A DNA stretch of 61,512 nt from Deltaproteobacteria bacterium HGW-Deltaproteobacteria-4 (lineage in GTDB: Bacteria > Desulfobacterota > Desulfuromonadia > Desulfuromonadales > UBA2197), in NCBI GenBank assembly GCA_002841765.1, contig PHAV01000004.1, positions 123,075-184,586 of the forward strand, read 5' to 3'. This document shows positions 16,642-26,017 of the stretch, one piece after another (position 1 is the first letter of the stretch; each line of letters starts with the position of its first letter). The translations under genes were made by a program, and so were the position numbers. The notes under the pieces are model-generated. The model saw only the letters and a list, made by a program, of their open reading frames with translations. It did not search any database and had not been told where the DNA came from.

Positions 16642-18567
16642 ATGCTGCAATTACGAAAAATGACAAAAAATTACGCCGGTCGACAGATCTTTAATGCCAT
16701 TGACTGGCATATCCGCCCCGGTGACCGTATCGGCCTGTGTGGTGAAAATGGTGCCGGGAAAACGACCCTGCTGAAGATCCTCGCCGGCCTTGTTTCGGTC
16801 GACAGCGGTGATGTTCAGGTCGCTAAGGGGCTGACCTTCGGTTATCTCCCCCAGGACGGTCTCGAACATCATGGTCAGGGCCTTTTCAGTGAAGTTCAGT
16901 CGGCCCTTGCTGATTTACTGGCGATGGAAGTTGAGATTAAGACCCTGGAGGAGCGCATTAGCGTTTCGCACCAGGAAGCAGATCTTGATCGCTACGCCCA
17001 CTTGCAAGAGGAGTTTCGTCATCGCGGCGGCTATGCAATGGAGACCGAGATTGCCAAGGTTCTGCGCGGTCTCGGCTTTGCCGAGAGCGACTGGGCAAAA
17101 CCCTGTGAGCAGTTTTCAGGCGGCTGGCAGATGCGGATTGCCCTCGCCAAGCTCCTGTTGCAGCGGCCGAATCTCCTCCTCCTTGACGAACCGACCAATC
17201 ATCTCGACCTCCCGGCGCGGGACTGGCTGGAAGAGTACCTGAAGAACTATCCCTTCAGTGTCGTCCTCGTCTCCCACGATCGCTTCTTCCTGGATCAGGT
17301 TGTTTCCAAAATCGTTGAAGTCTGGAACGGCAAATTAACGGAATATCCCGGCAATTACAGCCGTTATGTTGACGAACGCGAGCGCCGCATCACCGCCCTT
17401 CTCGAAGAGAAACGTCGCCAGGACGAAGAGATCGAGAAGACTGAGGCCTTTATCAGCCGGTTCCGCTATCAGGCGAATAAAGCCTCGATGGTGCAGAGCC
17501 GCATCAAACAACTGGAGAAGATCGAACGGATTGTCGTGCCGCCGCAGCGCAAACGCATTGCCTTCCGTTTTCCCGAGCCCCCCAAGGGGGGACGGGTGGC
17601 CATCGAACTGCATGATGTTTCCCAAGCTTATGGCGAGCGGACCATCTTTGCCGATGTCGAACTGATTGTCGAGAAAGGGGAACGGATTGCGCTGGTCGGG
17701 GCGAACGGAGCAGGGAAATCGACGCTGATGCGTCTTCTGGCCGGTGATGAAGCACCCCGTTGTGGCGAGCGGATCGAAGGACACAATCTCTCGCTCGCCT
17801 ACTTTGCCCAGGATCAGGCCAAGGTCCTCACCCCGGAACGGACAGTGATGGAAGAGATCCTTGCTGCCGCCCCCTTCGATATGGTGCCACGGATCCGTGA
17901 TATCCTCGGCACTTTTCTCTTCTCCGGTGATGATGTCCACAAGCAGGTGGTAGTCCTTTCCGGCGGCGAGCGTAACCGTCTCGCCCTCGCTATCCTCCTG
18001 CTGCGGCCGGCGAATCTCCTCCTCCTTGACGAACCGACCAACCATCTCGATCTTGCTTCCAAAGAAGTGCTCCTTGATGCCCTCCGCCATTATGGTGGAA
18101 CCTTGGTCTTCGTCTCCCATGATCGCTACTTCGTCGATTCTTTGGCGACACGGGTGATTGAGGTCAATGACGGCCGGACAACGTCCTGGCTCGGCAATTA
18201 CGAAGATTTTCTCCGCGCCAAGGGATTGCAGGGGGAGACGGAGCATTCCGAACTGCGCGTCGAACAGCTGGGATCGTCCTGCCCGGCGCAAGTCACTGGC
18301 GATGATCGCGATGCCCGCTTAAAGGCACACGCCATCCGCAAGGAGACGCAGCGCAGCGAACAGAAGCGGCTGAAGGAAGTGGCGGAGCTGGAGACAAAGA
18401 TTGCGGATGGGGAAGAAGAGGTGGCGGCTCTCGAAGCGCTGATGGCCGATCCGGATCTTTACCATGATCCTGCCCGCTGGAAAGAAATCTCGGCCCGGCA
18501 TGAGGTGCTCAAGGCGGAGGTTAACAACCTTTTCGACCGTTGGGAAAGTTTACAGGTGGATGCATAG
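16642..18567 (+). CDS. ABC-F ribosome-associated ATPase (Uup/YheS type)
   Basis: The 641-residue protein carries two complete ABC cassettes with no membrane domain. Each has Walker A (GENGAGKTT, GANGAGKST), a signature (FSGGWQMR, LSGGERNR) and LLLLDEPTNHLD. An interdomain linker of about 80 charged residues (ERRITALLEEKRRQDEE onward) and a C-terminal coiled coil mark it as ABC-F. These proteins bind the ribosomal E site and relieve stalling or support assembly. The C-terminal coiled coil favours a Uup/YheS-like assignment over EttA. A ParA-like gene follows 18 bases later. Confidence 0.9.
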   Translation: MLQLRKMTKNYAGRQIFNAIDWHIRPGDRIGLCGENGAGKTTLLKILAGLVSVDSGDVQVAKGLTFGYLPQDGLEHHGQGLFSEVQSALADLLAMEVEIKTLEERISVSHQEADLDRYAHLQEEFRHRGGYAMETEIAKVLRGLGFAESDWAKPCEQFSGGWQMRIALAKLLLQRPNLLLLDEPTNHLDLPARDWLEEYLKNYPFSVVLVSHDRFFLDQVVSKIVEVWNGKLTEYPGNYSRYVDERERRITALLEEKRRQDEEIEKTEAFISRFRYQANKASMVQSRIKQLEKIERIVVPPQRKRIAFRFPEPPKGGRVAIELHDVSQAYGERTIFADVELIVEKGERIALVGANGAGKSTLMRLLAGDEAPRCGERIEGHNLSLAYFAQDQAKVLTPERTVMEEILAAAPFDMVPRIRDILGTFLFSGDDVHKQVVVLSGGERNRLALAILLLRPANLLLLDEPTNHLDLASKEVLLDALRHYGGTLVFVSHDRYFVDSLATRVIEVNDGRTTSWLGNYEDFLRAKGLQGETEHSELRVEQLGSSCPAQVTGDDRDARLKAHAIRKETQRSEQKRLKEVAELETKIADGEEEVAALEALMADPDLYHDPARWKEISARHEVLKAEVNNLFDRWESLQVDA

Positions 18568-18585
18568 TAAAATTGGGGAGGCAGT

Positions 18586-19875
18586 ATGGAGCAGTGCAGA
18601 CCGTTTGTTGTTACGATAGCGAGCGAAAAAGGGGGGGTTGGCAAGACCACCCTGGCAACCAATCTCGCGGTCTATCTCAAGGCGCTGAACGAAGACCTGC
18701 CGGTAACGATCGTCTCCTTTGACAATCATTTCAGTGTTGACAATATGTTTGCCATCGGTCCCCGGCGCGGTGCCTCAGTGGCCGGTCTGTTGCGCAACGA
18801 AGACCCGGTGGGACTCGCCCATCTCGGGGAATACGGCGTACAGTATCTTGCTTCCGAACGTCATCTCTCTCCTCCGGATGATGATCCCCTCCGTTTACGG
18901 ACCCTCCTGGCGCAATCGACCCTCGGCGGTATTCTTATCATCGATACCCGGCCGGTCATCGATTACTTTACCCGCAATGCGTTAGCAGCCGCTGATCTCC
19001 TTATCATCCCGGTCAAAGACCGCCCCTCGCTGGTGAATGCCCCGGCGATCCTCGATGTCTTTGTCGCGGCCGACGGCAACCCGGAACACGCCTGGTTGCT
19101 GCCGAGTCTCATCGATGCCCGTCTAAAGTTACGCAACAACATCGGCATGCAGGAATTCCTTACCTTCTCCGGACGGGAAAGGGGCTTTCAGGTCCTTGAC
19201 CTTTGTATTGCCAAGAGCCCCAAGGTCGAAAGCTTGACCACCGGACTGTCGAGCCGCATCTATCCGATTCTGACCCATGCCCGCGGCACCATCGTCCATC
19301 AACAATTCCGTCAGCTTGCCGATTTCGTCCTGGCCGAAGAGCGGCAGCGGCCGGCGCAACCGGTCCTCAAGGCCTTACAACCCCTGTCGCCTGGGCGTCT
19401 GCGGCGTTTGCAGAGAAAGTGTCCGCTCTGCGGCAGTTCAATCCAGTCAGAGGCCGTGCACTACTGGCATGATCAGCGTAGTCGCCGTCGCGGCGCTCTG
19501 CATCGTCGTTGTCTTGACCAAATCTTCGGCGATGACACCCTGGCTGATTGGCAGGATCAAGGCGCAAGTCTCCTTTATTGTGATCTCGACAATGCCGGTG
19601 TGAGCGGTGATGCTGATGAAGCCATCCTGCGCCTCCTGGACCGGCACGGGGAAGAGATTCAGACCCGGCCGATTCAAGTTGGCGCCGGGAGTAATTTTGA
19701 GAAGATCCTTGTGGCGATGACCGGACGTTCGGTCGGGGATTTTTTCCGCGAGCGTCTTTTTATCGATCTGGTTGCCGCCCCTTTAAGCGAAGAATTGTCT
19801 GACCCCCGCTACCAGACTTTTCATACTCTGCGCCGGATGATTCTGCGCCATCAGACGAGCGGTGACACCATCTGA
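18586..19875 (+). CDS. ParA/MinD-like ATPase with C-terminal Cys/His cluster
   Basis: The 429-residue protein starts with a deviant Walker A (SEKGGVGKTTLATNLA, about residues 12-27), followed by SFDNHF and IIDTRP, as in ParA/MinD/CobQ ATPases that position cargo. Past about residue 255 it is unlike ParA. It has CPLCGSS (C279, C282) followed by HYWH and LHRRC, a possible C2HC zinc knuckle. It then runs about 110 residues to the end with no family I recognise. There is no ParB gene nearby. It probably shares a transcript with the ABC-F gene 18 bases upstream. Confidence 0.7.
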   Translation: MEQCRPFVVTIASEKGGVGKTTLATNLAVYLKALNEDLPVTIVSFDNHFSVDNMFAIGPRRGASVAGLLRNEDPVGLAHLGEYGVQYLASERHLSPPDDDPLRLRTLLAQSTLGGILIIDTRPVIDYFTRNALAAADLLIIPVKDRPSLVNAPAILDVFVAADGNPEHAWLLPSLIDARLKLRNNIGMQEFLTFSGRERGFQVLDLCIAKSPKVESLTTGLSSRIYPILTHARGTIVHQQFRQLADFVLAEERQRPAQPVLKALQPLSPGRLRRLQRKCPLCGSSIQSEAVHYWHDQRSRRRGALHRRCLDQIFGDDTLADWQDQGASLLYCDLDNAGVSGDADEAILRLLDRHGEEIQTRPIQVGAGSNFEKILVAMTGRSVGDFFRERLFIDLVAAPLSEELSDPRYQTFHTLRRMILRHQTSGDTI

Positions 19876-19915
19876 GGTGAGATGAGGGCTTCAGTAATTT
19901 TTTTTCAACTCCGTT

Positions 19916-21622
19916 TTAATGAATATATGCCTCTGTCACATAGCGCCGCATCATAGAGTGGGTGTTAAAATAGTAGGCATTCTTGCCGATGGCATTCTTC
20001 ATCAACCGGATCCAGCCTGGACGATCATTATAATATAAGGGAATAATCAATTTTTCCAGCTTATGGTAAAGATCGAGGGCGTCTTCAGCATCGTGGTTGC
20101 GATCCGGGGCAGTGCTGCTCGAAGTTGCTCCGATCGACCATCCTGTCACCCCTTCAATATGTCCTTCAATCCACCAGCCATCAAGGATACTGAAGTTCGG
20201 TACACCGTTGAGGGCGGCCTTCATGCCGCTGGTACCGGACGCTTCCAGGGGACGCATCGGCGTGTTGAGCCAGAGATCGACGCCGGGGATCATCTTGCTG
20301 GCAATCTCCATGTTGTAATTTTCCAGATAGACGGCCTTCACCATCCCTCCCAGCGCGTGTGTCCCGTCGATGATCCTGCGGATCATCTCTTTGCCGGCTG
20401 CATCATGGGGGTGGGCTTTGCCGCTGAAGATGAGTTGCAAACGACCGGCGCCGATTTTAAGCAGGCGGTTGATATCGCTGAAGATCAAATCACCCCGTTT
20501 GTAAGCGGTGGCGCGGCGGGCAAAACCAATAGTTAAGATCTCGGGATCGAAAGTGACTCCGGTCTCCTCAGCAACATATTGAAAAAGGAAGGCTTTGGCG
20601 CCGAAATGCGCGTCCCACAGCTCTTCATCGGGGACGGCATCAATGCGGACTAAAACTTCCGGCTCATTCGCCCAGCCGGGGAGATAGTCGTTGTAGAGAT
20701 TGACAAAGAAGGGCGAAGCCCAGGTAAAGGGGTGAATGCCATTGGTGATCGCATGAATTTTAAAGCCGGGGAAGAGAGAGGTCGAGACTTCGCGGTGCTT
20801 TTTGGCCACACCATTGACAAAGCCGCTGAGTTTGAGGGCCAGGACCGTTAGATTGAGTTCCTCCGTACCGCCGAACTGTTTGAGGACATCGAGAGGGACA
20901 AGGGGACCGAGCACCTGCTCGACGAGAGGATAAGGAAAATGGTCGTGTCCGGAGGCGACGGGAGTATGGGTGGTAAAGATACATTGTTCTGCCACTTTAT
21001 ACTGATTCCAGGGTGTTTCATCATTGAGTTTGTTATGACGATAGCTTTCGTTCAGAAGCTCGAGGGTTAGCAGGGCAGCGTGCCCTTCGTTCATGTGATA
21101 TTTGCGCACCAGAAAGCCGAGGGCCGCTAAAATGCGATAACCGCCGATGCCGAGGACGATCTCCTGTTTGAGACGATACGCAAGATCACCACCGTAGAGG
21201 TGATCGGTAATCCCTTGATCTTCTTCGGCATTGCCGGGAATTTTAGTATCGAGAAAGATGACCGGAACAATGCCGCCATTGGGGCTCTTGACTCGATAAA
21301 GCCAAGCCTGCACTTTGACATCGCGGTTTTCAATGGTCACCAGTGTTTTGACCGGTAAAAGCTCAAGCCGTTTTTCAGGAGACCACGGTAAGGGGTAAGC
21401 ACTTTGCGTCCCATCCGCAGCAATCTTCTGGTTGAAATAGCCTTTGCGGCTGACCAGAGTTACGCCGATCAGTGGCAGGTTGAGATCCGCGGCGCTCTTG
21501 ATGGTATCTCCGGCCAGGACACCGAGCCCGCCGCTATAGGTCGGTATGTCGTTGGTAATGCCGATCTCCATGGTAAAATAAGCGATTCGCGATTCTTTGG
21601 TAAAAGTCTGCCAATTCTGCAT
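19916..21622 (-). CDS. glgP: Alpha-glucan (glycogen) phosphorylase, short form
   Basis: This 568-residue enzyme releases glucose-1-phosphate from glycogen or maltodextrin. It is the short bacterial/archaeal type rather than the roughly 800-residue classical form. It opens with IAYFTMEIGI and YSGGLGVLAGD, and has HMNEGHAALL, RRATAYKRGDL and the pyridoxal-phosphate region EASGTSGMKAALNG. The ribosome site GGTAAGGAGAG is well placed. It is convergent with the ParA-like gene (40 bases between stops) and divergent from gspA. No other glycogen genes are in the window. Confidence 0.93.
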   Translation of the reverse strand: MQNWQTFTKESRIAYFTMEIGITNDIPTYSGGLGVLAGDTIKSAADLNLPLIGVTLVSRKGYFNQKIAADGTQSAYPLPWSPEKRLELLPVKTLVTIENRDVKVQAWLYRVKSPNGGIVPVIFLDTKIPGNAEEDQGITDHLYGGDLAYRLKQEIVLGIGGYRILAALGFLVRKYHMNEGHAALLTLELLNESYRHNKLNDETPWNQYKVAEQCIFTTHTPVASGHDHFPYPLVEQVLGPLVPLDVLKQFGGTEELNLTVLALKLSGFVNGVAKKHREVSTSLFPGFKIHAITNGIHPFTWASPFFVNLYNDYLPGWANEPEVLVRIDAVPDEELWDAHFGAKAFLFQYVAEETGVTFDPEILTIGFARRATAYKRGDLIFSDINRLLKIGAGRLQLIFSGKAHPHDAAGKEMIRRIIDGTHALGGMVKAVYLENYNMEIASKMIPGVDLWLNTPMRPLEASGTSGMKAALNGVPNFSILDGWWIEGHIEGVTGWSIGATSSSTAPDRNHDAEDALDLYHKLEKLIIPLYYNDRPGWIRLMKNAIGKNAYYFNTHSMMRRYVTEAYIH

Positions 21623-21670
21623 TGATATCTCTCCTTACCAAGATTTAAACTTCCCGGCTGCAACAGCCTT

Positions 21671-21701
21671 ATTATACACATATTTTTATTGGAGCTTGCA
21701 A
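21671..21701 (-). promoter_or_regulatory. Candidate glgP promoter
   Basis: On the reverse strand, TTGCAA (21701-21696), a 19-base spacer and a perfect TATAAT (21676-21671), about 50 bases before the glgP ATG. Confidence 0.45.
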
Positions 21702-21767
21702 TAGCGGATAAAAATCGCCAAAATTACCTTCCGGCTGGTCATTGTTCCATGTCTAAGGAACCTCTTC

Positions 21768-23357
21768 ATGTATCTTGATTTTTACGGGTTAACAGATAAA
21801 CCTTTCTCGATTACGCCCAATCCCCGCTATCTCTTCCTCAGTAAACACCATCGTGAGGTCTTTGCCCATCTCCTCTTCGGTATCCGCCATCACGCTGGTT
21901 TTATCGAGGTTACCGGGGAGGTCGGGACCGGTAAAACCACGGTTTTGCGCACCCTCTTTCGTGAGTTGGAAAGGGAAGAGGTGCGTATCGCTTATATCTT
22001 CAACCCCTGTCTGTCAGCGCCGGATCTTTTACGGACGGTTAACCGCGAATTCGGTCTCGAACATCAGGCCTCCCCTCCGGAACTCCATGCCGCCCTCAAT
22101 ACCTTTTTACTGCAGGAAAATGCTACAGGGCGGACAGTTGTCCTTGTTATTGATGAAGCGCAAAACCTGGCTGTCGATGTCCTGGAACAGGTCCGCCTCC
22201 TGTCGAATCTCGAAACCGAAACAGACAAGCTTATCCAGATTGTTCTGGTCGGGCAGCCGGAGCTTGGCGATTTGCTTGAAAAAAAAGAATTACGGCAACT
22301 GAGTCAGCGGATTACCGTGCGCTACCATCTGCAGGCCATGGATGCGGAGGATACGGCAGCCTACATTGAGCATCGTCTCGGTATTGCCGGCTGGAGTCGT
22401 GGCCATCTCTTTAGCTCTGCCGCCCAGAAGAAAATTTTTCAGGAAACACAAGGTAACCCGCGCATGATCAATATCCTGTGCGATCGGGCCCTGTTGATCG
22501 GCTATGCTGACTGTATCGAGCAGATTGATCTCCCTGAAATACGCCGGGCAGGAAGAGAGGTGCAGCGCCATCGGTCTGTTTTTTCTTCGCTTCATCCAGT
22601 AGTCTGGTTGCTGCTCCTTATCCCCATCGTTGCTGCTGTCGTGCTTTGGGCTCTGCCCGCTTCGGAGAAGATTTCACTGTCGGAAACAATTGTTCAGACT
22701 CCACCAGTCCTCGATCGCTTTACCGGAGAAATTCTTGCGGAACTGCGCCAAACCACGGCTGAAGATAATCGTCGAAACGCCTTGAACTCACTTGTGACTT
22801 TGTGGGGGGGCCAGCCGATCCCAGCGGCGTCAGCGACGATGGAAGAATCGCTCAACTTGAGCCGGGAACAGAAATTTGAGGTCGCGCGTCTGCAGGGAGA
22901 TCTCGACGGCCTGTTACGTCTGCGTCTCCCCTTGATTTTGGAAATTATCGATGGGGTAGACGTTCGTTACCTGCTCCTTCTCGGTCGAGAAGCGGGTGGC
23001 GTGCGGGTCGCCCTGGACAACGACAAGATCCTGACAATTGCGCCGGCCCAACTTGCTCCGTACTGGAAAAACCGTGCCTATCTCCTCTGGAAGAATCCAT
23101 TGGATCTATCGATCCGGCAAGGACCGCTAGCAACCGGCCGCGAGATCATGAACTTGCAGTCGTTGCTAAATGATGCAGGGAAGAGCGTAGCACGCAGTGG
23201 TCGCTATGATGAGACCACCAGTGCGGCTGTCCGTGCTTTTCAGGCGGAACAACAACTTACAGTGGATGGTATCGCCGGCTTGCAAACCTTGATTGCCCTT
23301 TACCGGGAGAGCCCTCAATACGGCTACCCTCTGCAAACGGCTGGAGAAGAAGAATGA
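21768..23357 (+). CDS. gspA: GspA/ExeA-like AAA ATPase with peptidoglycan-binding domain
   Basis: The 529-residue protein has an N-terminal AAA ATPase (PFSITPNPRYLF, Walker A EVTGEVGTGKTT, Walker B LVIDEAQNL), a single transmembrane helix at about residues 277-297 and a periplasmic region. The latter ends in a PG_binding_1 domain (about 460-515, NLQSLLNDAGKS to RAFQAEQQLTVDGIAGLQTL). This is the ExeA/GspA layout. Such proteins bind peptidoglycan and, with GspB, help insert the type II secretin. The stop overlaps the gspB start by 4 bases. Other type II secretion genes are not in this window. Confidence 0.88.
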   Translation: MYLDFYGLTDKPFSITPNPRYLFLSKHHREVFAHLLFGIRHHAGFIEVTGEVGTGKTTVLRTLFRELEREEVRIAYIFNPCLSAPDLLRTVNREFGLEHQASPPELHAALNTFLLQENATGRTVVLVIDEAQNLAVDVLEQVRLLSNLETETDKLIQIVLVGQPELGDLLEKKELRQLSQRITVRYHLQAMDAEDTAAYIEHRLGIAGWSRGHLFSSAAQKKIFQETQGNPRMINILCDRALLIGYADCIEQIDLPEIRRAGREVQRHRSVFSSLHPVVWLLLLIPIVAAVVLWALPASEKISLSETIVQTPPVLDRFTGEILAELRQTTAEDNRRNALNSLVTLWGGQPIPAASATMEESLNLSREQKFEVARLQGDLDGLLRLRLPLILEIIDGVDVRYLLLLGREAGGVRVALDNDKILTIAPAQLAPYWKNRAYLLWKNPLDLSIRQGPLATGREIMNLQSLLNDAGKSVARSGRYDETTSAAVRAFQAEQQLTVDGIAGLQTLIALYRESPQYGYPLQTAGEEE

Positions 23358-23983
23358 GCTCAATCCTGAAAGCCTTACGGCGCCTTGAAGAGGAGCGGGC
23401 CCGCAAAAGCCATGTGGCGCCAGAGATTGCTGCCAACCTCTTGCGCCGGGGCGCACGGCGCCGATCGACTCCTCTTTGGATCTGGCCAACCGCAGTTGCT
23501 GTCGTTGCCGTGGCTCTGGCGGCTTTTTTCTGGTCGTGGCGTTCGGCGTCGGTTGGCAACAAAATTGTCACCCCGATAACGTTGCCGGCGGATATTCATG
23601 TTGCGGCAACAACCGGGGGGGGCAAAGAAGTGATTATAGAAGAGGTCATAGATCAACAGCGTCCCAGTATACTTTTACCGGCAAAGACGCTACAGCCGGC
23701 GCCAGCAGCGCCTGTTCTACCGGTAAAAAATGTTGAAACCGAGTTGATTCCCGCTGCTGTGGAGAGTCAATCCGCTGCACCGCGCGTCGAAGAACGGCAG
23801 AGTCCGGTCATTACCGCCATTGCCTGGCAGGACGATAGTGCGGCCCGTATGGCGGTGGTGGACGGGTTGCCAGTGATGACCGGCGAATTTGTCGGTACCG
23901 CTAAAGTCCAGGAAATTCTGCGCGATCGTATCATTTTTGCAGAGGAAGGAAGAATCTTTACCGTTTCTATCGACTCACAATGA
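23354..23983 (+). CDS. gspB: GspB-like general secretion pathway protein
   Basis: The 209-residue protein has the characteristic cytoplasmic head MSSILKALRRLEEERA, a transmembrane helix at about residues 41-60, a low-complexity periplasmic linker and a C-terminal T2SSB-like domain. The last runs from AIAWQDDSAARMAVVDG through LPVMTGEFVGTAKVQEI to the end. It overlaps gspA by ATGA. The pair would localise a secretin, or another envelope complex, through the cell wall. Confidence 0.85.
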   Translation: MSSILKALRRLEEERARKSHVAPEIAANLLRRGARRRSTPLWIWPTAVAVVAVALAAFFWSWRSASVGNKIVTPITLPADIHVAATTGGGKEVIIEEVIDQQRPSILLPAKTLQPAPAAPVLPVKNVETELIPAAVESQSAAPRVEERQSPVITAIAWQDDSAARMAVVDGLPVMTGEFVGTAKVQEILRDRIIFAEEGRIFTVSIDSQ

Positions 23984-24010
23984 AATAGACCTCTAACTCT
24001 TCCACTTTTC

Positions 24011-24039
24011 TTGATTTTTATGCACGGATAAACTATCTT
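24011..24039 (+). promoter_or_regulatory. Promoter of the aromatic operon
   Basis: TTGATT (24011-24016), a 17-base spacer and TATCTT (24034-24039), 32 bases before the pheA start. Confidence 0.5.
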
Positions 24040-24071
24040 CATGCTCCGTTTTTGAGCTGCCGGAGGTACGA

Positions 24072-25157
24072 ATGACCACAAAGAGTCTGAGCGAACTGCG
24101 CAAAGAGATCGATGCCGTCGATGATGCTATTCTTGACCTACTTAATCAGCGGGCGCAGTGGGCTATCGAAGTGGGTAAGGCCAAGACCGGCGGAGCTCAG
24201 GACTTTTATATACCGGCGCGCGAACGAGCCATCTTTGAACGTCTTGCTGCTGCCAATTGCGGACCTTTCCCCCAGGAAGGAATTCGCCGTGTCTGGCGGG
24301 AGATCATCTCTGCCTCTCTATCCCTCGAACACCCGATGAAGGTTGTCTTTCTTGGGCCGCAGGCGACCAATACCCATGTTGCTGCCATGCGGCAATTCGG
24401 CTATTCGGCACAACTCATACCGGAAAAGAGCGTTTCAGCCGTCTTTGAGGATGTCAGTCGCGGCCGCGCTGATTTCGGTGTGGTGCCGGTGGAGAACTCC
24501 ACAGAAGGGGTGGTGGCCCACACCCTTGACATGTTCATGGTCACCGATCTGGTGATTAATGCCGAAATCAAACTGGCGATTTCTCATGACCTCCTTTCCC
24601 TCTCCGGTCGTCTGGAAGAGATTACCCGGGTCGTTTCTCATCCCCAGGCGCTGGCGCAGTGCCGGCATTGGATCGAAGAGAATCTTCCTGACATTCCGCT
24701 GGTCGACGTTGCCAGCACCGCCCGGGCGGCGCAGATGGCCGCAGAAGACAGTTCGGTAGCGGCCGTGGCGAGTGAAATGGCGGCGACGTTGTACGGAGTC
24801 CAGGTTGTCAAGCATAAGATTGAGGATAATCCCAACAACTTCACACGTTTTCTTGTCATTGGTAAAAAATCACCGCCGCGCACCGGACACGACAAGACCT
24901 CGGTGATGTTCAGTGTCCGCGATGAACCCGGCATCCTTTACAAGATGCTTGAACCTTTCAACCGCCGTGACATCAACCTTTCAAAAATTGAGAGCCGGCC
25001 GATGAAGAGCAAGGCCTGGGAGTATATCTTTTTCCTTGATATCGACGGCCATATCGAAGAAGAGAATGTCCGTGCTGCCATCGAGGATTTGAAGGGGTAC
25101 TGTCAACTCTTTAAGGTGCTCGGCTCTTATCAGAAAGCAGATCAGGAAAAGAAATGA
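24072..25157 (+). CDS. pheA: Bifunctional chorismate mutase/prephenate dehydratase
   Basis: PheA converts chorismate via prephenate to phenylpyruvate for phenylalanine. The 361-residue protein has an AroQ-type mutase (SLSELRKEIDAVDDAILDLL, about residues 4-85), a prephenate dehydratase domain (FLGPQATNTHVAA, VVPVENSTEGVV) and a C-terminal ACT domain (VRDEPGILYKML, LSKIESRPMKSKAWEY) for feedback inhibition. A Shine-Dalgarno GCCGGAGG precedes the start. The stop overlaps the next gene by 4 bases. This heads a run with tyrA, aroA and cmk. Confidence 0.96.
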   Translation: MTTKSLSELRKEIDAVDDAILDLLNQRAQWAIEVGKAKTGGAQDFYIPARERAIFERLAAANCGPFPQEGIRRVWREIISASLSLEHPMKVVFLGPQATNTHVAAMRQFGYSAQLIPEKSVSAVFEDVSRGRADFGVVPVENSTEGVVAHTLDMFMVTDLVINAEIKLAISHDLLSLSGRLEEITRVVSHPQALAQCRHWIEENLPDIPLVDVASTARAAQMAAEDSSVAAVASEMAATLYGVQVVKHKIEDNPNNFTRFLVIGKKSPPRTGHDKTSVMFSVRDEPGILYKMLEPFNRRDINLSKIESRPMKSKAWEYIFFLDIDGHIEEENVRAAIEDLKGYCQLFKVLGSYQKADQEKK

Positions 25158-26017
25158 GGTCTTTTTTTCTCTTCCTGTCAGTTTTTTTGCTTATGACTTC
25201 TGCTGCGTTGGCGGACTCAGCAGTCGAGTTGCAGATTCTTCAGGAGTTCTTTTCGCAAGAGGGGATGGAGAACCGTTCTGCCCGTTTGACCGGCGCTGCC
25301 CTGGAGGAATTTACGAGGCGACCGATGGTCGGGGTATATCTCCCGGAAAACGCCAAGGTGACCTTTCGTTTGCTGATGGAGAGTGAAATAACGGCGAGTT
25401 ATGAAGCGACTGTCGATCGTGACGGCCTTGCGGAGATGTGGAGCGCCTTCTTTCACCGCGGTGTCCTCGGCAGCAAGCTTGAAGCGATCAAGTCCCTGAA
25501 GATCCCCCCTTATTTAGCCGCAGTAGAGTATCCACGACTTAGGACGCAGTCAGTGCGGAGCCCGCTACAAGAGGCGCGCCTGACGCAATTGCAGCGTCTT
25601 TTTATGCCGTCTGATAAGTTCCGTGAACACTTTAACCAGAACCGCATAACCTACGAAGCCCTCGCGCATTTGGTTGAAACCGGCAGGATGGAAGAGGCCG
25701 AAGCGGCGGCCGAAGTGTTTGCTTTGGTCGGTGTCCGTCTTTATCCCGCCAGCAAGAGTGCCGCGCAGATGGCTCCAGTTGTCAGTCCTGTCAGTGGTAA
25801 AGGACAGGATCAGAGCAGTCAACCAGGTTGCGAAGTGCGGGTCAGCGCTTTCCTCGATAGCGTTCTCGGTCTCCTCCATCTCCCGCCGGGCGTGAGTCCG
25901 CCACTGATGTCGGCTCATAACTATATCTTTGTCGAACCCCTCGCCGAGAATTGGTATCTCTTTAGGAATATTGCCGCTGAGCCCCTGAAGGAAAAGTCTG
26001 CAGCATATGAAAAATAA
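25154..26017 (+). CDS. Secreted protein of unknown function in the aromatic operon
   Basis: The 287-residue protein starts with a clear signal peptide (MRSFFLFLSVFLLMTSAALA, cleavage after ALADS). A mixed alpha/beta region follows with no motif I recognise. There is a lone cysteine in GCEVRVSAF and a hydrophobic patch near FLDSVLGLLHL. It overlaps pheA by 4 bases and tyrA by 11, so it is tightly co-translated with two biosynthetic enzymes although it is exported. It is not a chorismate-pathway enzyme by any visible motif. Confidence 0.65.
   Translation: MRSFFLFLSVFLLMTSAALADSAVELQILQEFFSQEGMENRSARLTGAALEEFTRRPMVGVYLPENAKVTFRLLMESEITASYEATVDRDGLAEMWSAFFHRGVLGSKLEAIKSLKIPPYLAAVEYPRLRTQSVRSPLQEARLTQLQRLFMPSDKFREHFNQNRITYEALAHLVETGRMEEAEAAAEVFALVGVRLYPASKSAAQMAPVVSPVSGKGQDQSSQPGCEVRVSAFLDSVLGLLHLPPGVSPPLMSAHNYIFVEPLAENWYLFRNIAAEPLKEKSAAYEK

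Noticed and set aside
17335-18291. 318-codon reverse frame within the ABC-F gene
   Set aside because: It is the complement of conserved ABC cassette codons and has no start context.
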